Positions 1 to 8,477 of a stretch of 52,926 nucleotides of DNA are shown here, one piece after another. The stretch's first letter is position 1. Every line of letters starts with the position of its first letter. This DNA is from UBA6136 sp041178325. Lineage in GTDB: Bacteria > Pseudomonadota > Gammaproteobacteria > Methylococcales > Methylococcaceae. Position numbers and translations under genes: made by a program. The notes beneath the pieces were generated by a model, which saw nothing but the letters and a program-made list of their open reading frames with translations, was not told the DNA's origin and did no database searches. The DNA lies in NCBI GenBank assembly GCA_041178325.1, contig JBEGVN010000004.1, positions 1-52,926 on the forward strand, in the 5' to 3' direction.

Positions 1-1323
1 TCGATCATCGAGATTGCTGAAGTCGATGGCGAACATCAGTTTGAAGTACTTTCAACCAATGGTGACACCCACCTTGGCGGTGAAGACTTTGACCTTCGCA
101 TCATCGACTGGCTTTGCGATGAATTCAAAAAGGAAAGCGGAATCGACCTCCACAACGATCCTCTAGCGCTTCAGCGCCTCAAGGAGGCCGCAGAAAAGGC
201 CAAGATCGAGCTTTCATCGAGTCAGCAGACGGACATTAACCTTCCTTATGTAACCGCAGATGCGACGGGGCCCAAGCACCTTAACCTCAAGCTGACCCGC
301 GCCAAGCTCGAGTCACTGGTCGAAGATTTGGTCCTGAGAACACGTGCGCCCTGCGAAACTGCAATCAAGGACTCAGGCCTCAAGGCCAGCGAGATCGACG
401 AAATCATCCTCGTCGGCGGCCAGAGCCGGATGCCCAAGGTTCAGGAAATGGTCACGGAAATCTTTGGCCGCGAGCCACGCAAAGACGTGAATCCGGATGA
501 GGCCGTGGCGCTGGGTGCGGCCATTCAGGGCGGCGTTCTCGGAGGACAGGTCAAGGACGTCCTGCTCCTCGATGTCACCCCGCTGTCACTGGGTATTGAG
601 ACCCTCGGTGGCGTCATGACCAAGCTCATTGAGAAGAACACCACCATCCCGACCAAGACCGGTCAGGTCTTCTCAACGGCAGACGACAACCAGACAGCCG
701 TGACGATTCATGTGCTTCAGGGTGAACGCGAAATGTCGAAGGACAACAAGTCCCTCGGACGTTTCGACCTCGCTGATATTCCGCCGGCCCCGCGTGGCAT
801 GCCCCAGATCGAAGTCACTTTCGACATCGACGCTAACGGCATCCTGCATGTATCGGCAAAGGACAAGGCGACCGGCAAGGAGCAGTCGATCCGCATCACG
901 GCCTCAAGCGGCCTGAGTGATGAGGAGATCCAGCGCATGGTCCGCGATGCGGAGCTTCACGCTGAGGAAGACAAGCGCATCCATGAACTGGTCCAAGCGA
1001 GGAACCAGGCCGACTCCCTGATCCATGCCGCTCAGAAAACGGTCAGCGAACTCGGGGATGGCGTCCAAGCGGACGAAAAAACCCAAATCGAGTCCGCCAT
1101 CAGCGAACTCAAGGAGGCGATTGCCGGTGACGACAAGGAGGTCATCGATGAAAAGACCCAGAAGCTGACCGAAGTCTCCGGAAAGCTGGCCGAGCGCCTC
1201 TATGCCCAGAAAGGCGCTGAGGGCGCGGCTCCGGACATGGGTGCAGCCGGCGCATCCTCCTCCGCCGCACACGACGACATCGTCGATGCGGAGTTCGAGG
1301 AAGTGAAGGACGAGAAGAAGTAA
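1..1323 (+). CDS. dnaK: Chaperone protein DnaK (Hsp70), 5' end missing
   Basis: The reading frame is open from base 1 to the TAA at 1321-1323 and gives 440 residues; the first ~200 residues of the protein lie outside the window. The visible part holds the second half of the ATPase domain (the THLGGEDFD and ILVGGQSRMPKVQ blocks), the substrate-binding domain (DVTPLSLGIETLGG, GERE, FDIDANGILHVSAKD) and the helical lid. The end is the acidic VDAEFEEVKDEKK tail typical of proteobacterial DnaK. It is a cytosolic ATP-dependent folding chaperone that works with DnaJ, encoded next, and GrpE, which probably lies upstream outside the window. Nothing looks broken, and identification is essentially certain. 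Confidence 0.98.
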   Translation, partial: SIIEIAEVDGEHQFEVLSTNGDTHLGGEDFDLRIIDWLCDEFKKESGIDLHNDPLALQRLKEAAEKAKIELSSSQQTDINLPYVTADATGPKHLNLKLTRAKLESLVEDLVLRTRAPCETAIKDSGLKASEIDEIILVGGQSRMPKVQEMVTEIFGREPRKDVNPDEAVALGAAIQGGVLGGQVKDVLLLDVTPLSLGIETLGGVMTKLIEKNTTIPTKTGQVFSTADDNQTAVTIHVLQGEREMSKDNKSLGRFDLADIPPAPRGMPQIEVTFDIDANGILHVSAKDKATGKEQSIRITASSGLSDEEIQRMVRDAELHAEEDKRIHELVQARNQADSLIHAAQKTVSELGDGVQADEKTQIESAISELKEAIAGDDKEVIDEKTQKLTEVSGKLAERLYAQKGAEGAAPDMGAAGASSSAAHDDIVDAEFEEVKDEKK

Positions 1324-1344
1324 GAGGCCCAAGGCATCTTTCTC

Positions 1345-1373
1345 CCTGGGGTGATCCACAAAATCACCCCAGG
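1345..1373 (+). promoter_or_regulatory. dnaK-dnaJ intergenic hairpin
   Basis: A perfect 11-bp inverted repeat (1345-1355 with 1363-1373, loop of 7) sits 21 bases after the dnaK stop. No T-run follows, so it is not a classical intrinsic terminator. It could slow or partly stop transcription, or protect the dnaK 3' end, which would lower dnaJ relative to dnaK. That role is inference. Confidence 0.55.
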
Positions 1374-1391
1374 CCCCTGAAACCCATCATT

Positions 1392-1426
1392 AAGGAGCCG
1401 CGGTCAATGCCGCGGCATTTTGCGTC
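1392..1426 (+). promoter_or_regulatory. dnaJ ribosome-binding region with hairpin between SD and ATG
   Basis: The only good Shine-Dalgarno sequence, AAGGAG at 1392-1397, lies about 29 bases before the dnaJ ATG (1427). Between them is a GC-only stem (1397-1403 with 1410-1416, loop TCAATG). If the stem forms, about 20 bases are looped out and the SD comes to normal distance from the ATG. An out-of-frame ATG at 1407 has ideal spacing to the same SD and would open a 36-codon frame that overlaps dnaJ. Either reading implies an unusual translation start. Confidence 0.5.
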
Positions 1427-2578
1427 ATGGCCAAAGAAGACTACTACCAACTGCTCGGCGTTTCCCGAAACGCAACCGATGCCGAGATCAAGAAAAGCTT
1501 TCGTCGCCTGGCGATGAAGTACCACCCGGATCGCAACAGCGACAACCCGGATGCAGAGGAGCAATTCAAAAAGATCAAGGAGGCCAATGATGTCCTCTCC
1601 GATCCGAAGAAACGTGCCGCATATGATCAATTCGGCCACGCAGGGGTAGACCCCTCGATGGGCGGCGGAGCCGGGTTTGGTGGCGCCGGAGCCAACTTCA
1701 GCGATATCTTCGGGGACGTCTTTGGTGACATCTTCGGGGGCGGTGGCGGTGGTGGTGGCGCCCGTGGGGGCCGTGGCGGCGCTCAACGGGGTTCCGACCT
1801 TCGCTACAATCTCGAGGTCACGCTGGAGGAAGCCGTCGCAGGAACCGAAGTCAAGATTCCGATCCCCACCTTGGTCAGTTGTTCGAGTTGTGACGGCAGC
1901 GGCGCAGCCAAGGGCTCAAAAGTTCTAACCTGTACCACCTGCCATGGGCACGGCGCCGTCCGCATGCAACAGGGATTTTTCAGTGTCCAGCAAACCTGCC
2001 CCACCTGTCGGGGTTCAGGAAAACAGATCAAGGACCCCTGTAAGAGCTGCCACGGTCAGGGTCGCGTCCAGGAAACCAAGACCCTTTCAGTCAAAATTCC
2101 GCCAGGCGTCGACAATGGCGACCGTATTCGGCTTTCTGGTGAAGGTGAAGCTGGGGAATCGGGTGCACCGCCTGGAGATCTTTACGTCCAGATCGCAGTC
2201 AAGGAACATGCGATCTTTACCCGGGATGGCGCCAACCTCTACTGCGAAGTCCCGATCAGCTTTCCGACTGCCTGTATCGGTGGGGAGGTTGAAGTTCCGA
2301 CCCTGTCAGGCAAGGTAACGCTGAAGATCCCTCAGGAAACGCAGACAGGACGCATGTTTCGACTGAGTGGCAAAGGCGTCAAGCCGGTGCGAGGAGGCCC
2401 CACAGGCGACCTGATGTGTCGTGTTCGCCTGGAAACTCCTGTGCATCTCAGCAAGGAGCAGATCGAACTGATTCAGCAGCTGGATCAATCCCTGACCGGG
2501 GGCGGAAGCAAGCATAGCCCCCAGGCCCACAGTTGGCTTGATGGAGTGAAGCAGTTTTTCGATAAAATCGGGCTTTGA
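1427..2578 (+). CDS. dnaJ: Chaperone protein DnaJ (Hsp40)
   Basis: This 383-residue co-chaperone stimulates the DnaK ATPase and delivers unfolded substrates to it. The J domain covers residues 1-70, with HPD at 33-35. A Gly/Phe-rich linker follows (about 76-120, unusually rich in Gly with repeated DIFGD/DVFGD blocks). Four CxxCxGxG zinc motifs then follow, with Cys 152/155, 169/172, 191/194 and 205/208 all present, and after them the C-terminal substrate-binding domains. The length is normal. The ATG at 1427 starts the conserved MAKEDYYQLLGVS sequence even though its Shine-Dalgarno is displaced. It is probably cotranscribed with dnaK, with a strong terminator just downstream. Confidence 0.98.
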   Translation: MAKEDYYQLLGVSRNATDAEIKKSFRRLAMKYHPDRNSDNPDAEEQFKKIKEANDVLSDPKKRAAYDQFGHAGVDPSMGGGAGFGGAGANFSDIFGDVFGDIFGGGGGGGGARGGRGGAQRGSDLRYNLEVTLEEAVAGTEVKIPIPTLVSCSSCDGSGAAKGSKVLTCTTCHGHGAVRMQQGFFSVQQTCPTCRGSGKQIKDPCKSCHGQGRVQETKTLSVKIPPGVDNGDRIRLSGEGEAGESGAPPGDLYVQIAVKEHAIFTRDGANLYCEVPISFPTACIGGEVEVPTLSGKVTLKIPQETQTGRMFRLSGKGVKPVRGGPTGDLMCRVRLETPVHLSKEQIELIQQLDQSLTGGGSKHSPQAHSWLDGVKQFFDKIGL

Positions 2579-2604
2579 TTGAGGCCAGCCGTGAATCTCT
2601 CCAT

Positions 2605-2632
2605 AGTGGGCGCCGGGTGCGCCCACTTTTTT
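2605..2632 (+). terminator. Rho-independent terminator after dnaJ
   Basis: A 9-bp GC-rich stem (2605-2613 with 2619-2627), a 5-base loop and six Ts (2627-2632) begin 26 bases after the dnaJ stop. This is a textbook intrinsic terminator on the plus strand and ends the dnaK-dnaJ unit. dapB starts only 22 bases after it, so dapB is either read through or has a promoter overlapping this region. Confidence 0.9.
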
Positions 2633-2654
2633 AGCTCATGACGGAAAAAAAACC

Positions 2655-3467
2655 ATGACCAGAATTGCGATCCTCGGTGCCGATGGCCGGATGGGCCATG
2701 CCCTGATCACTGCCTGCCATCAGGCCGATCATCTGACCCTCGGTGCGGCCATTGAACGCCCTGGAAGCCCATCTCTTGGAACCGATGCAGGGCTCCTGGC
2801 AGGAATCGGTGCCTTGGGCGTCAGCCTGACCGATCGACTGGATCAGGTCATTGACCATTTTGATGTCTTGATCGACTTCACCCGCCCAGAACCTTCTCTG
2901 GAAGCCTTGAAGATCTGCGTGGAAAAGGGCAAGCGCATGGTGATTGGAACTACTGGCTTTTCAGCCGCCGAAAAGGCTTTGATCAACGAAGCCGCCAAGA
3001 CCATACCGATCATGTTGGCCCCTAATATGAGTGTGGGTGTCAATCTCTCCCTGAAGCTTCTGGAAATTGCTACCCGGGTGATTGGGAAGGACACCGATAT
3101 CGAAATCATCGAAGCGCATCACCGCCACAAGGTCGATGCACCCTCCGGTACGGCGCTTCGTATGGGAGAAGTCGTCGCTGCCGCCTTGGGACGTGATCTT
3201 AACGACTGCGCCGTCTGGGCACGCGAAGGACATACGGGCGAACGAGAACCAGGCACAATCGGTTTTTCCGTGATCCGAGCCGGAGACATCGTTGGCGATC
3301 ACACCGTAATGTTTGCCGATGAAGGCGAACGGGTTGAGATCCGTCACCATGCTTCAAGCCGCATGACCTTTGCCAAGGGTGCCATGCGGGCAGCCCACTG
3401 GCTCTCGTCGCAAGCCCCTGGTCTTTATGACATGCAGGACGTCTTGGGACTAAAAGACGCCACCTGA
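2655..3467 (+). CDS. dapB: 4-hydroxy-tetrahydrodipicolinate reductase DapB
   Basis: DapB makes tetrahydrodipicolinate with NAD(P)H in the diaminopimelate/lysine pathway. The N-terminal nucleotide-binding motif is GADGRMG (residues 8-14). The signature EAHHRHKVDAPSGTA, which carries the catalytic His and Lys and the substrate-binding SGT, lies near residue 155. At 270 residues the length is normal for the family. It follows dnaKJ, a common gammaproteobacterial order, but the gene after it here is mtaB rather than carA. Downstream genes of the same pathway, dapF and lysA, are 34 kb away. Confidence 0.97.
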   Translation: MTRIAILGADGRMGHALITACHQADHLTLGAAIERPGSPSLGTDAGLLAGIGALGVSLTDRLDQVIDHFDVLIDFTRPEPSLEALKICVEKGKRMVIGTTGFSAAEKALINEAAKTIPIMLAPNMSVGVNLSLKLLEIATRVIGKDTDIEIIEAHHRHKVDAPSGTALRMGEVVAAALGRDLNDCAVWAREGHTGEREPGTIGFSVIRAGDIVGDHTVMFADEGERVEIRHHASSRMTFAKGAMRAAHWLSSQAPGLYDMQDVLGLKDAT

Positions 3468-3479
3468 TCCCAGACCATC

Positions 3480-4784
3480 ATGCGGGTGCAGCTAAAGACG
3501 CTCGGGTGCAGGCTGAATGAAGCCGAACTCGAGACCTGGGCCAGGGAATTTCAGGTTGCCGGCTACCGCGTGGTCGACGATACGGAAGAAGCCGACCTTC
3601 TGGTCCTCAACAGCTGCGCCGTCACCCAGGAGGCCACCCGTAAATCCCGGAGCCTGATCCGAAAGCTCGGCCGGGAAAACCCCGGAGCCAAGATCATCCT
3701 CAGCGGCTGTTATGCCACACTGGAACCCGATGAAGCGGCGACCCTCGGCGTCGATCTGGTGGTCGATAATCAGGAAAAGCATCGGCTGGTCGCTTTAGCC
3801 CAGGAAAGACTGCCACCGGAAACCATGCCGGCGCACTCCACGGATCCGGAAGCTTCGACCTTGTTCCGGCTGGGTCGCCATCGGGCCTTCATCAAGGTGC
3901 AAGATGGCTGTCGTTACCGCTGCAGCTATTGCATCGTGACTCTGGCCCGCGGGGAAGAGCGAAGCCGATCTGTCGAGGAGATCGTAAATGAGGTTCACGC
4001 CTTTGAAGCACAGGGGATTGGTGAAGTCGTCCTGACCGGAGTCCACCTTGGGGGGTACGGCAGCGATACCGGATCCCACTTAACCCAGCTGGTTGAGTCC
4101 GTTCTGAGACAAACTCAGATTCCCCGCATCCGTCTGGGATCACTTGAACCTTGGGACCTTCCTGACGAATTTATTGCACTGTTCGAGAACGAGCGGCTGA
4201 TGCCGCACCTTCATCTTCCTCTGCAATCGGGTTCGGATGCCGTCCTTAAACGCATGGCCCGACGCACACGGCGTGCTGATTTTCTCGATCTTTCAGCACG
4301 ACTTCGGGATGCGGTTCCTGGCATCAACCTGACCTCGGACATTATCGTCGGCTTCCCCGGCGAAACGCCGGAGGAATGGCATCAGACGCTGAGCCTGGTC
4401 CAAGACGTGGGCTTTGGCGATCTTCATATCTTTTCTTATTCTCCAAGGCCTGGAACTGCTGCGGCAGGCATGAGGGAGCGAGTCCCCGGCAACCTCCAGT
4501 CGGAGCGAAGCCGTGAGCTCCACACCATAGCCAAACAACAAAAACAGCACGCTATGCGGCAATGGATCGGTGCAACACGCCCCGTTCTCTGGGAGGGGCA
4601 TCGGAAGATCGAGGGGAAAATCTGGATCAGCGGCTATACCCCGGAATTCCATCGCGTTGGCCTTTGGGTCGATCCTGATATAGCGACGTCGCTGCCATAT
4701 TCGATCCGGGAAACGACCCTCACCGGCTATGATGCGGCGCAGGAATGCCTTACGGGTCACCTGGAAGAGACACCGCATGCGTAG
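3480..4784 (+). CDS. mtaB: tRNA N6-threonylcarbamoyladenosine(37) methylthiotransferase MtaB
   Basis: This is a radical-SAM methylthiotransferase that converts t6A37 to ms2t6A37 in ANN-decoding tRNAs. The N-terminal UPF0004 domain carries the three Cys of the auxiliary cluster (C10, C46, C77). The radical-SAM motif CRYRCSYC provides C144, C148 and C151. The TRAM-like C-terminus is short and divergent. At 434 residues the length is normal. MtaB is favoured over MiaB and RimO because of the LKTLGCRLNEAE start and the DGCRYRCSYCIV motif. It begins 12 bases after dapB and overlaps the next gene by 8 bases, so it is likely part of a four-gene operon with dapB and the ABC transporter. Confidence 0.93.
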   Translation: MRVQLKTLGCRLNEAELETWAREFQVAGYRVVDDTEEADLLVLNSCAVTQEATRKSRSLIRKLGRENPGAKIILSGCYATLEPDEAATLGVDLVVDNQEKHRLVALAQERLPPETMPAHSTDPEASTLFRLGRHRAFIKVQDGCRYRCSYCIVTLARGEERSRSVEEIVNEVHAFEAQGIGEVVLTGVHLGGYGSDTGSHLTQLVESVLRQTQIPRIRLGSLEPWDLPDEFIALFENERLMPHLHLPLQSGSDAVLKRMARRTRRADFLDLSARLRDAVPGINLTSDIIVGFPGETPEEWHQTLSLVQDVGFGDLHIFSYSPRPGTAAAGMRERVPGNLQSERSRELHTIAKQQKQHAMRQWIGATRPVLWEGHRKIEGKIWISGYTPEFHRVGLWVDPDIATSLPYSIRETTLTGYDAAQECLTGHLEETPHA

Positions 4785-5517
4785 GGGCCGAACGGATCTT
4801 CTTGCCCTTACCGTTCTTTTGGCATTATGGGGGTGCATTGCAGGCATGCTTGAATCCCCCCTGCTCCCCTCTCCCGTGCGCGTTTTTGAGGTTGGGCTTA
4901 GAGAACTTCAGAATGGAAAGCTGCCCTATCACCTCGGGGTCACCCTTCTTCGATTGGCGGCAAGCTTCACGCTTTCCATGCTCATTGGCACCAGTATGGG
5001 CATTCTCCTCGGCCAAAAAGGAAGTCTGGATCGTTTCTTTAGCACCTGGCTTACGATTGCCCTCAACATTCCAGCACTGGTCAGCATCATCCTCTGTTAT
5101 GTCTGGTTTGGCCTGAATGAGTTCGCTGCAATCTTTGCGGTATTTCTCAACAAGGTCCCCAATGTCATTGTCACCCTTCGAGAAGGGACCCGACAACTCA
5201 ACCGGGACTTGATGGAAATGGCGCAGGTCTATCGCCTGGGCCCCTATAAGACTATTCGCCATGTCATCTGGCCGCAGCTTTTTCCCTATGTGATGACAGC
5301 CGCTCGTACCGGATTGGCGCTGATCTGGAAGATTGTTCTGGTGGTCGAGCTACTGGGCCGAAGCAACGGCATGGGCTACCAGCTACACCTTTATTTCCAG
5401 ATGTTTGACGTGGCGGGCATTCTGGCCTACTCAATCGCCTTCATTGCGCTCGTACAATGCATCGAGTGGATGTGCCTTGCCCCATTGGATCGGGCTGCCC
5501 TTCGGTGGAAAAGATGA
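4777..5517 (+). CDS. ABC transporter permease, SsuC/TauC family
   Basis: This 246-residue inner-membrane permease has about six membrane segments and the binding-protein-dependent importer domain. Near the C-terminal part is the EAA-type loop that docks the ATPase (EMAQVYRLGPYKTIRHVIWP), followed by an AAEL-like block in the form VVELLGRSNGMGYQL. This pattern belongs to the nitrate/taurine/sulfonate-type importers (TauC/SsuC), and the substrate cannot be read from the sequence. The start at 4777 is preferred over 4729 because GGAAGAGA precedes it at good spacing and the overlap with mtaB is then only 8 bases. The ATPase gene overlaps its stop (ATGA). No substrate-binding protein gene is adjacent. 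Confidence 0.85.
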   Translation: MRRGRTDLLALTVLLALWGCIAGMLESPLLPSPVRVFEVGLRELQNGKLPYHLGVTLLRLAASFTLSMLIGTSMGILLGQKGSLDRFFSTWLTIALNIPALVSIILCYVWFGLNEFAAIFAVFLNKVPNVIVTLREGTRQLNRDLMEMAQVYRLGPYKTIRHVIWPQLFPYVMTAARTGLALIWKIVLVVELLGRSNGMGYQLHLYFQMFDVAGILAYSIAFIALVQCIEWMCLAPLDRAALRWKR

Positions 5518-6227
5518 CGAGCATCCGCATCCACTCTCTCGGCAAGCAGCATGGCGCAAAAGAGGTTATCCGCGATCTGAATCTTGAAATTCGCACGGGT
5601 GAATTTGTCGCCATCGTGGGACCCTCAGGGTGCGGCAAAAGCACTCTGCTGCAAATTCTCTCAGGCCTTGACCAGGCCTCTCAAGGCAGCTTTTCCTTTG
5701 GAAAGAAGGATCCGCGCGTCGGTGTCGTGTTCCAAAATCCACGCCTTTTGCCTTGGCGAACAGTTCGGGAAAATCTGGAGCTGGTGCTTGATGCGGCCAT
5801 CGATCCCCAATCGGTGGAGGACTGGATGACCCGAGTCGGTCTTCCCGACATCATGGAGCAATACCCCGAACGGCTCTCTCTTGGCATGATGCGGCGGGTT
5901 GCCCTGGCCCGGGCCTTTGCCGTCGAGCCTGACCTTCTTTTGATGGACGAACCCCTGGTGTCGCTGGATGCGCCCACGGCCAGAAAAATTCGGGCCCTTT
6001 TGCTCTCGCTGTGGGCTTCGCGCCCACATACCGTCGTCTATGTAACACATGATCTGCGCGAGGCGATTGAGCTGGCGGATCGACTGGTGTTTGTCGCCAC
6101 TTCGCCCATGCACGTGGTGGCGGATCTCAGGGTCCCTCTCGCAAGGGGTGAGCGCTCACCTGAGCAGATTGAATCGCTCGTCAGCAAACTCAAGTCCGGG
6201 CACCCGGATCTTGCGCCGTTAATCTAA
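5514..6227 (+). CDS. ABC transporter ATP-binding protein, SsuB/TauB family
   Basis: The 237-residue ATPase partners the permease encoded just upstream (ATGA overlap, hence the start at 5514). Walker A is GPSGCGKST (residues 36-44), the Q-loop is VVFQNPRLLPW, Walker B is LLLMDEPLVSLD and the switch His is in VTHD. The signature motif is LSLGM instead of LSGGQ. This variant keeps the key Ser and Gly and is, from memory, seen in some SsuB/TauB-type ATPases, so I expect it to be active. The gene ends tail to tail with the glycosyltransferase gene on the other strand, overlapping it by 4 bases. Confidence 0.87.
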   Translation: MTSIRIHSLGKQHGAKEVIRDLNLEIRTGEFVAIVGPSGCGKSTLLQILSGLDQASQGSFSFGKKDPRVGVVFQNPRLLPWRTVRENLELVLDAAIDPQSVEDWMTRVGLPDIMEQYPERLSLGMMRRVALARAFAVEPDLLLMDEPLVSLDAPTARKIRALLLSLWASRPHTVVYVTHDLREAIELADRLVFVATSPMHVVADLRVPLARGERSPEQIESLVSKLKSGHPDLAPLI

Positions 6228-7309
6228 TCCTTCCCCAAAAACTCGCGGTAGACGGAAAGGTTACCCTCAACCATTCGATCTGCTGAAAATCCGTTCTCGA
6301 CCCACTGACGCCCTGCCTTTCCCAACTGGCGACGGCGCTCTGGATCTTCGAGGAGTCCGAGGATGGCAGCGGCAAGACGATCTGGATCCTTGGGCGGAAC
6401 CAGCACCCCCGTTACCCCATCCTTAACGGCTTCAGGGATCCCACCAACGGCCGTTGCCACGATCGGGACCTCGGCCAGCGAAGCCTGCAGAAGGGAAACC
6501 CCCATGCCCTCCCGATGAGCCGGATGAACCACAAGATCGAGGCAGGGCAGCACCCGTTCGAGATCATTGCGAAAGCCAGCCAAATGGACACGATGCTCAA
6601 GCCCCCGCTCCCGAATTGCCGCATTCAACGCATCATCCAGAGGACCCTTCCCGAAAAAGAACACACGGGTTTCGGGAAACTGGGCAAGAATTTTCGCCAT
6701 TGCATCAATCAACACCGAATGGCCTTTTCGCTCAATCAATTGAGCGACCACACCGAGCGCATGCGCGCCCTCGGGGATGGCAAAGTTTTTGCGGAACCAG
6801 GCCTGATCCGGATGATCGACTCTGGGCGTGATCTCAACGGCATCCTGGACGCAGCGAAGCTTGGATGCCGGGAGCCCCTCACTCAGAAGGATATGTCCGA
6901 TGGCTTCAGAAATCGCAATCACCCGATCATGCAGTCGATATTTCAGCGCAACGGCCATCCGGGATTCGGGATTGTCCTGACGTCGGGAGTGAATGACCGG
7001 AACGCCGGCAAGTCGGCCTGCAATACCGCCCATGACATCGGCACCAATGCGGCTATGCAGATGAACGACGTCAGGGCGACTTAAACGGATGACCTGGTAG
7101 AGTCTTCGGATCAATCCGACATCAAGATCGCCCTCCATGCGAATCGCATGGACCTCAGACAAAGGCGCGGCAACTTTCGCAAGGTCACTGCCGGTCCGGC
7201 AGGCGAGGGCATTTTCGATTCCTCGGGCCTTGAGGCCTTCCATGAGAAGAAGGATCTGGTGTGCTCCGCCGTAAAAATTACGGCCGCCCTCAACGTGGAG
7301 GATCTTCAC
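6224..7309 (-). CDS. Glycosyltransferase family 4 protein
   Basis: This 361-residue GT-B fold enzyme transfers a sugar from an activated donor. The acceptor domain starts with VEGGRNFYGGAHQILLLMEGL and the donor domain has the GT4 block HPAHREGMGVSLLQASLAEVPIV, with the Glu that contacts the donor. It resembles lipopolysaccharide or exopolysaccharide GT4 enzymes, but donor and acceptor cannot be told. The start is a GTG at 7309 with a poor Shine-Dalgarno. It lies 28 bases after the oadB stop on the same strand and may be read through from the oad operon, although no functional link is obvious. Confidence 0.85.
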   Translation of the reverse strand: MKILHVEGGRNFYGGAHQILLLMEGLKARGIENALACRTGSDLAKVAAPLSEVHAIRMEGDLDVGLIRRLYQVIRLSRPDVVHLHSRIGADVMGGIAGRLAGVPVIHSRRQDNPESRMAVALKYRLHDRVIAISEAIGHILLSEGLPASKLRCVQDAVEITPRVDHPDQAWFRKNFAIPEGAHALGVVAQLIERKGHSVLIDAMAKILAQFPETRVFFFGKGPLDDALNAAIRERGLEHRVHLAGFRNDLERVLPCLDLVVHPAHREGMGVSLLQASLAEVPIVATAVGGIPEAVKDGVTGVLVPPKDPDRLAAAILGLLEDPERRRQLGKAGRQWVENGFSADRMVEGNLSVYREFLGKD

Positions 7310-7337
7310 GGCAGGCGCTTAATGGCGATAAAAAGAC

Positions 7338-8468
7338 CTACTGGACCAGGGCTAGCAACACACCGGCTGCAACCGCTGAACCAATCACGCCGGCCACATT
7401 CGGGCCCATTGCATGCATCAGAAGGAAATTGTGCGGATTTGACTCCTGACCCACCTTGTTGGCCACACGTGCCGACATCGGAACCGCAGAGACGCCCGCA
7501 GCACCAATGAGGGGATTGACCTTGTTCTCGGGCGATATCACATTCATCAGCTTGGCCATCATGACGCCGGAAGCCGTCCCAAAACTGAAAGCCAGCGCAC
7601 CCAAGCCCAGAATCCCAAGCGTTTCTGCCCGAAGAAATTGGTCCGCGCTGAGTTTTGATCCAACAGATAGGCCCAGGAAGATGGTGACAATATTGATCAA
7701 TTCGTTCTGTGCTGTCTTGCTCAACCGATCAACTACCCCACACTCCCGGATCAGGTTACCCAAGCAGAACATCCCGATCAAAGGAGCTGCAGAAGGCAGA
7801 AGCATCGCCGTCAAAATCAAAAGGATGCTGGGGAAGATGATCTTTTCAAGACGGCTGACATGTCTAAGCTGAGCCATTTCAATCAGACGCTCATCTTCCG
7901 TTGTCAGCAGACGCATGATGGGAGGCTGGATCAGAGGAACCAGAGCCATGTAGGAGTAGGCGGCCACAGCAATGGCCCCGAGGAGTTCAGGTGCGAGTTT
8001 TGACGCCACATAGATCGAAGTTGGGCCGTCGGCCCCGCCGATAATGGCAATAGCAGCCGCATCCTTGAAGGTAAAGTTGATGCCCGGCACAAGATTCAGG
8101 GCCAGCGCTCCAAACAGGGTCCCGAAAATACCGAACTGGGCCGCAGCCCCTAGCAGCAGGGTCTTGGGATTGGCGAGCATCGGACCAAAGTCGGTCATGG
8201 CACCCACACCCATGAAGATCAATAGCGGAAAAAGCCCACTTTTGATTCCAAAGTAAAGGTACGACAGAAGCCCGCCCTCCTCGGCAATTCCTGCCACCGG
8301 GATGTTGCTCAAGACAGCACCGAATCCGATGGGCAAGAGCAGCAACGGCTCAAATTCCTTCTTGATGGCAAGGTACAAAAGACCAAAGCCCACAGACATC
8401 ATCACGGCCTGATCGGCCTGGAAATTCGAAATTCCGGTGCTGGACCAAAGTTGCAACAAGGCTTCCAT
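7338..8468 (-). CDS. oadB: Sodium-pumping decarboxylase, beta subunit (OadB type)
   Basis: This 376-residue membrane protein is the carboxybiotin decarboxylase and Na+ pump subunit. It has multiple hydrophobic helices and family blocks such as GGADGPTSIY, which holds a conserved Asp of the ion path, and NLIRECGVVDRL; the C-terminus contains the conserved NFLLMHAMGPNVAGVIGSA. In the complex, carboxybiotin formed by OadA is decarboxylated here and Na+ is exported. The gene follows oadA by 9 bases. OadB, GcdB and MmdB are alike, and the adjacent oadA-type alpha subunit makes oxaloacetate the likely substrate. Confidence 0.93.
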   Translation of the reverse strand: MEALLQLWSSTGISNFQADQAVMMSVGFGLLYLAIKKEFEPLLLLPIGFGAVLSNIPVAGIAEEGGLLSYLYFGIKSGLFPLLIFMGVGAMTDFGPMLANPKTLLLGAAAQFGIFGTLFGALALNLVPGINFTFKDAAAIAIIGGADGPTSIYVASKLAPELLGAIAVAAYSYMALVPLIQPPIMRLLTTEDERLIEMAQLRHVSRLEKIIFPSILLILTAMLLPSAAPLIGMFCLGNLIRECGVVDRLSKTAQNELINIVTIFLGLSVGSKLSADQFLRAETLGILGLGALAFSFGTASGVMMAKLMNVISPENKVNPLIGAAGVSAVPMSARVANKVGQESNPHNFLLMHAMGPNVAGVIGSAVAAGVLLALVQ

Positions 8469-8477
8469 ACGATTCTC

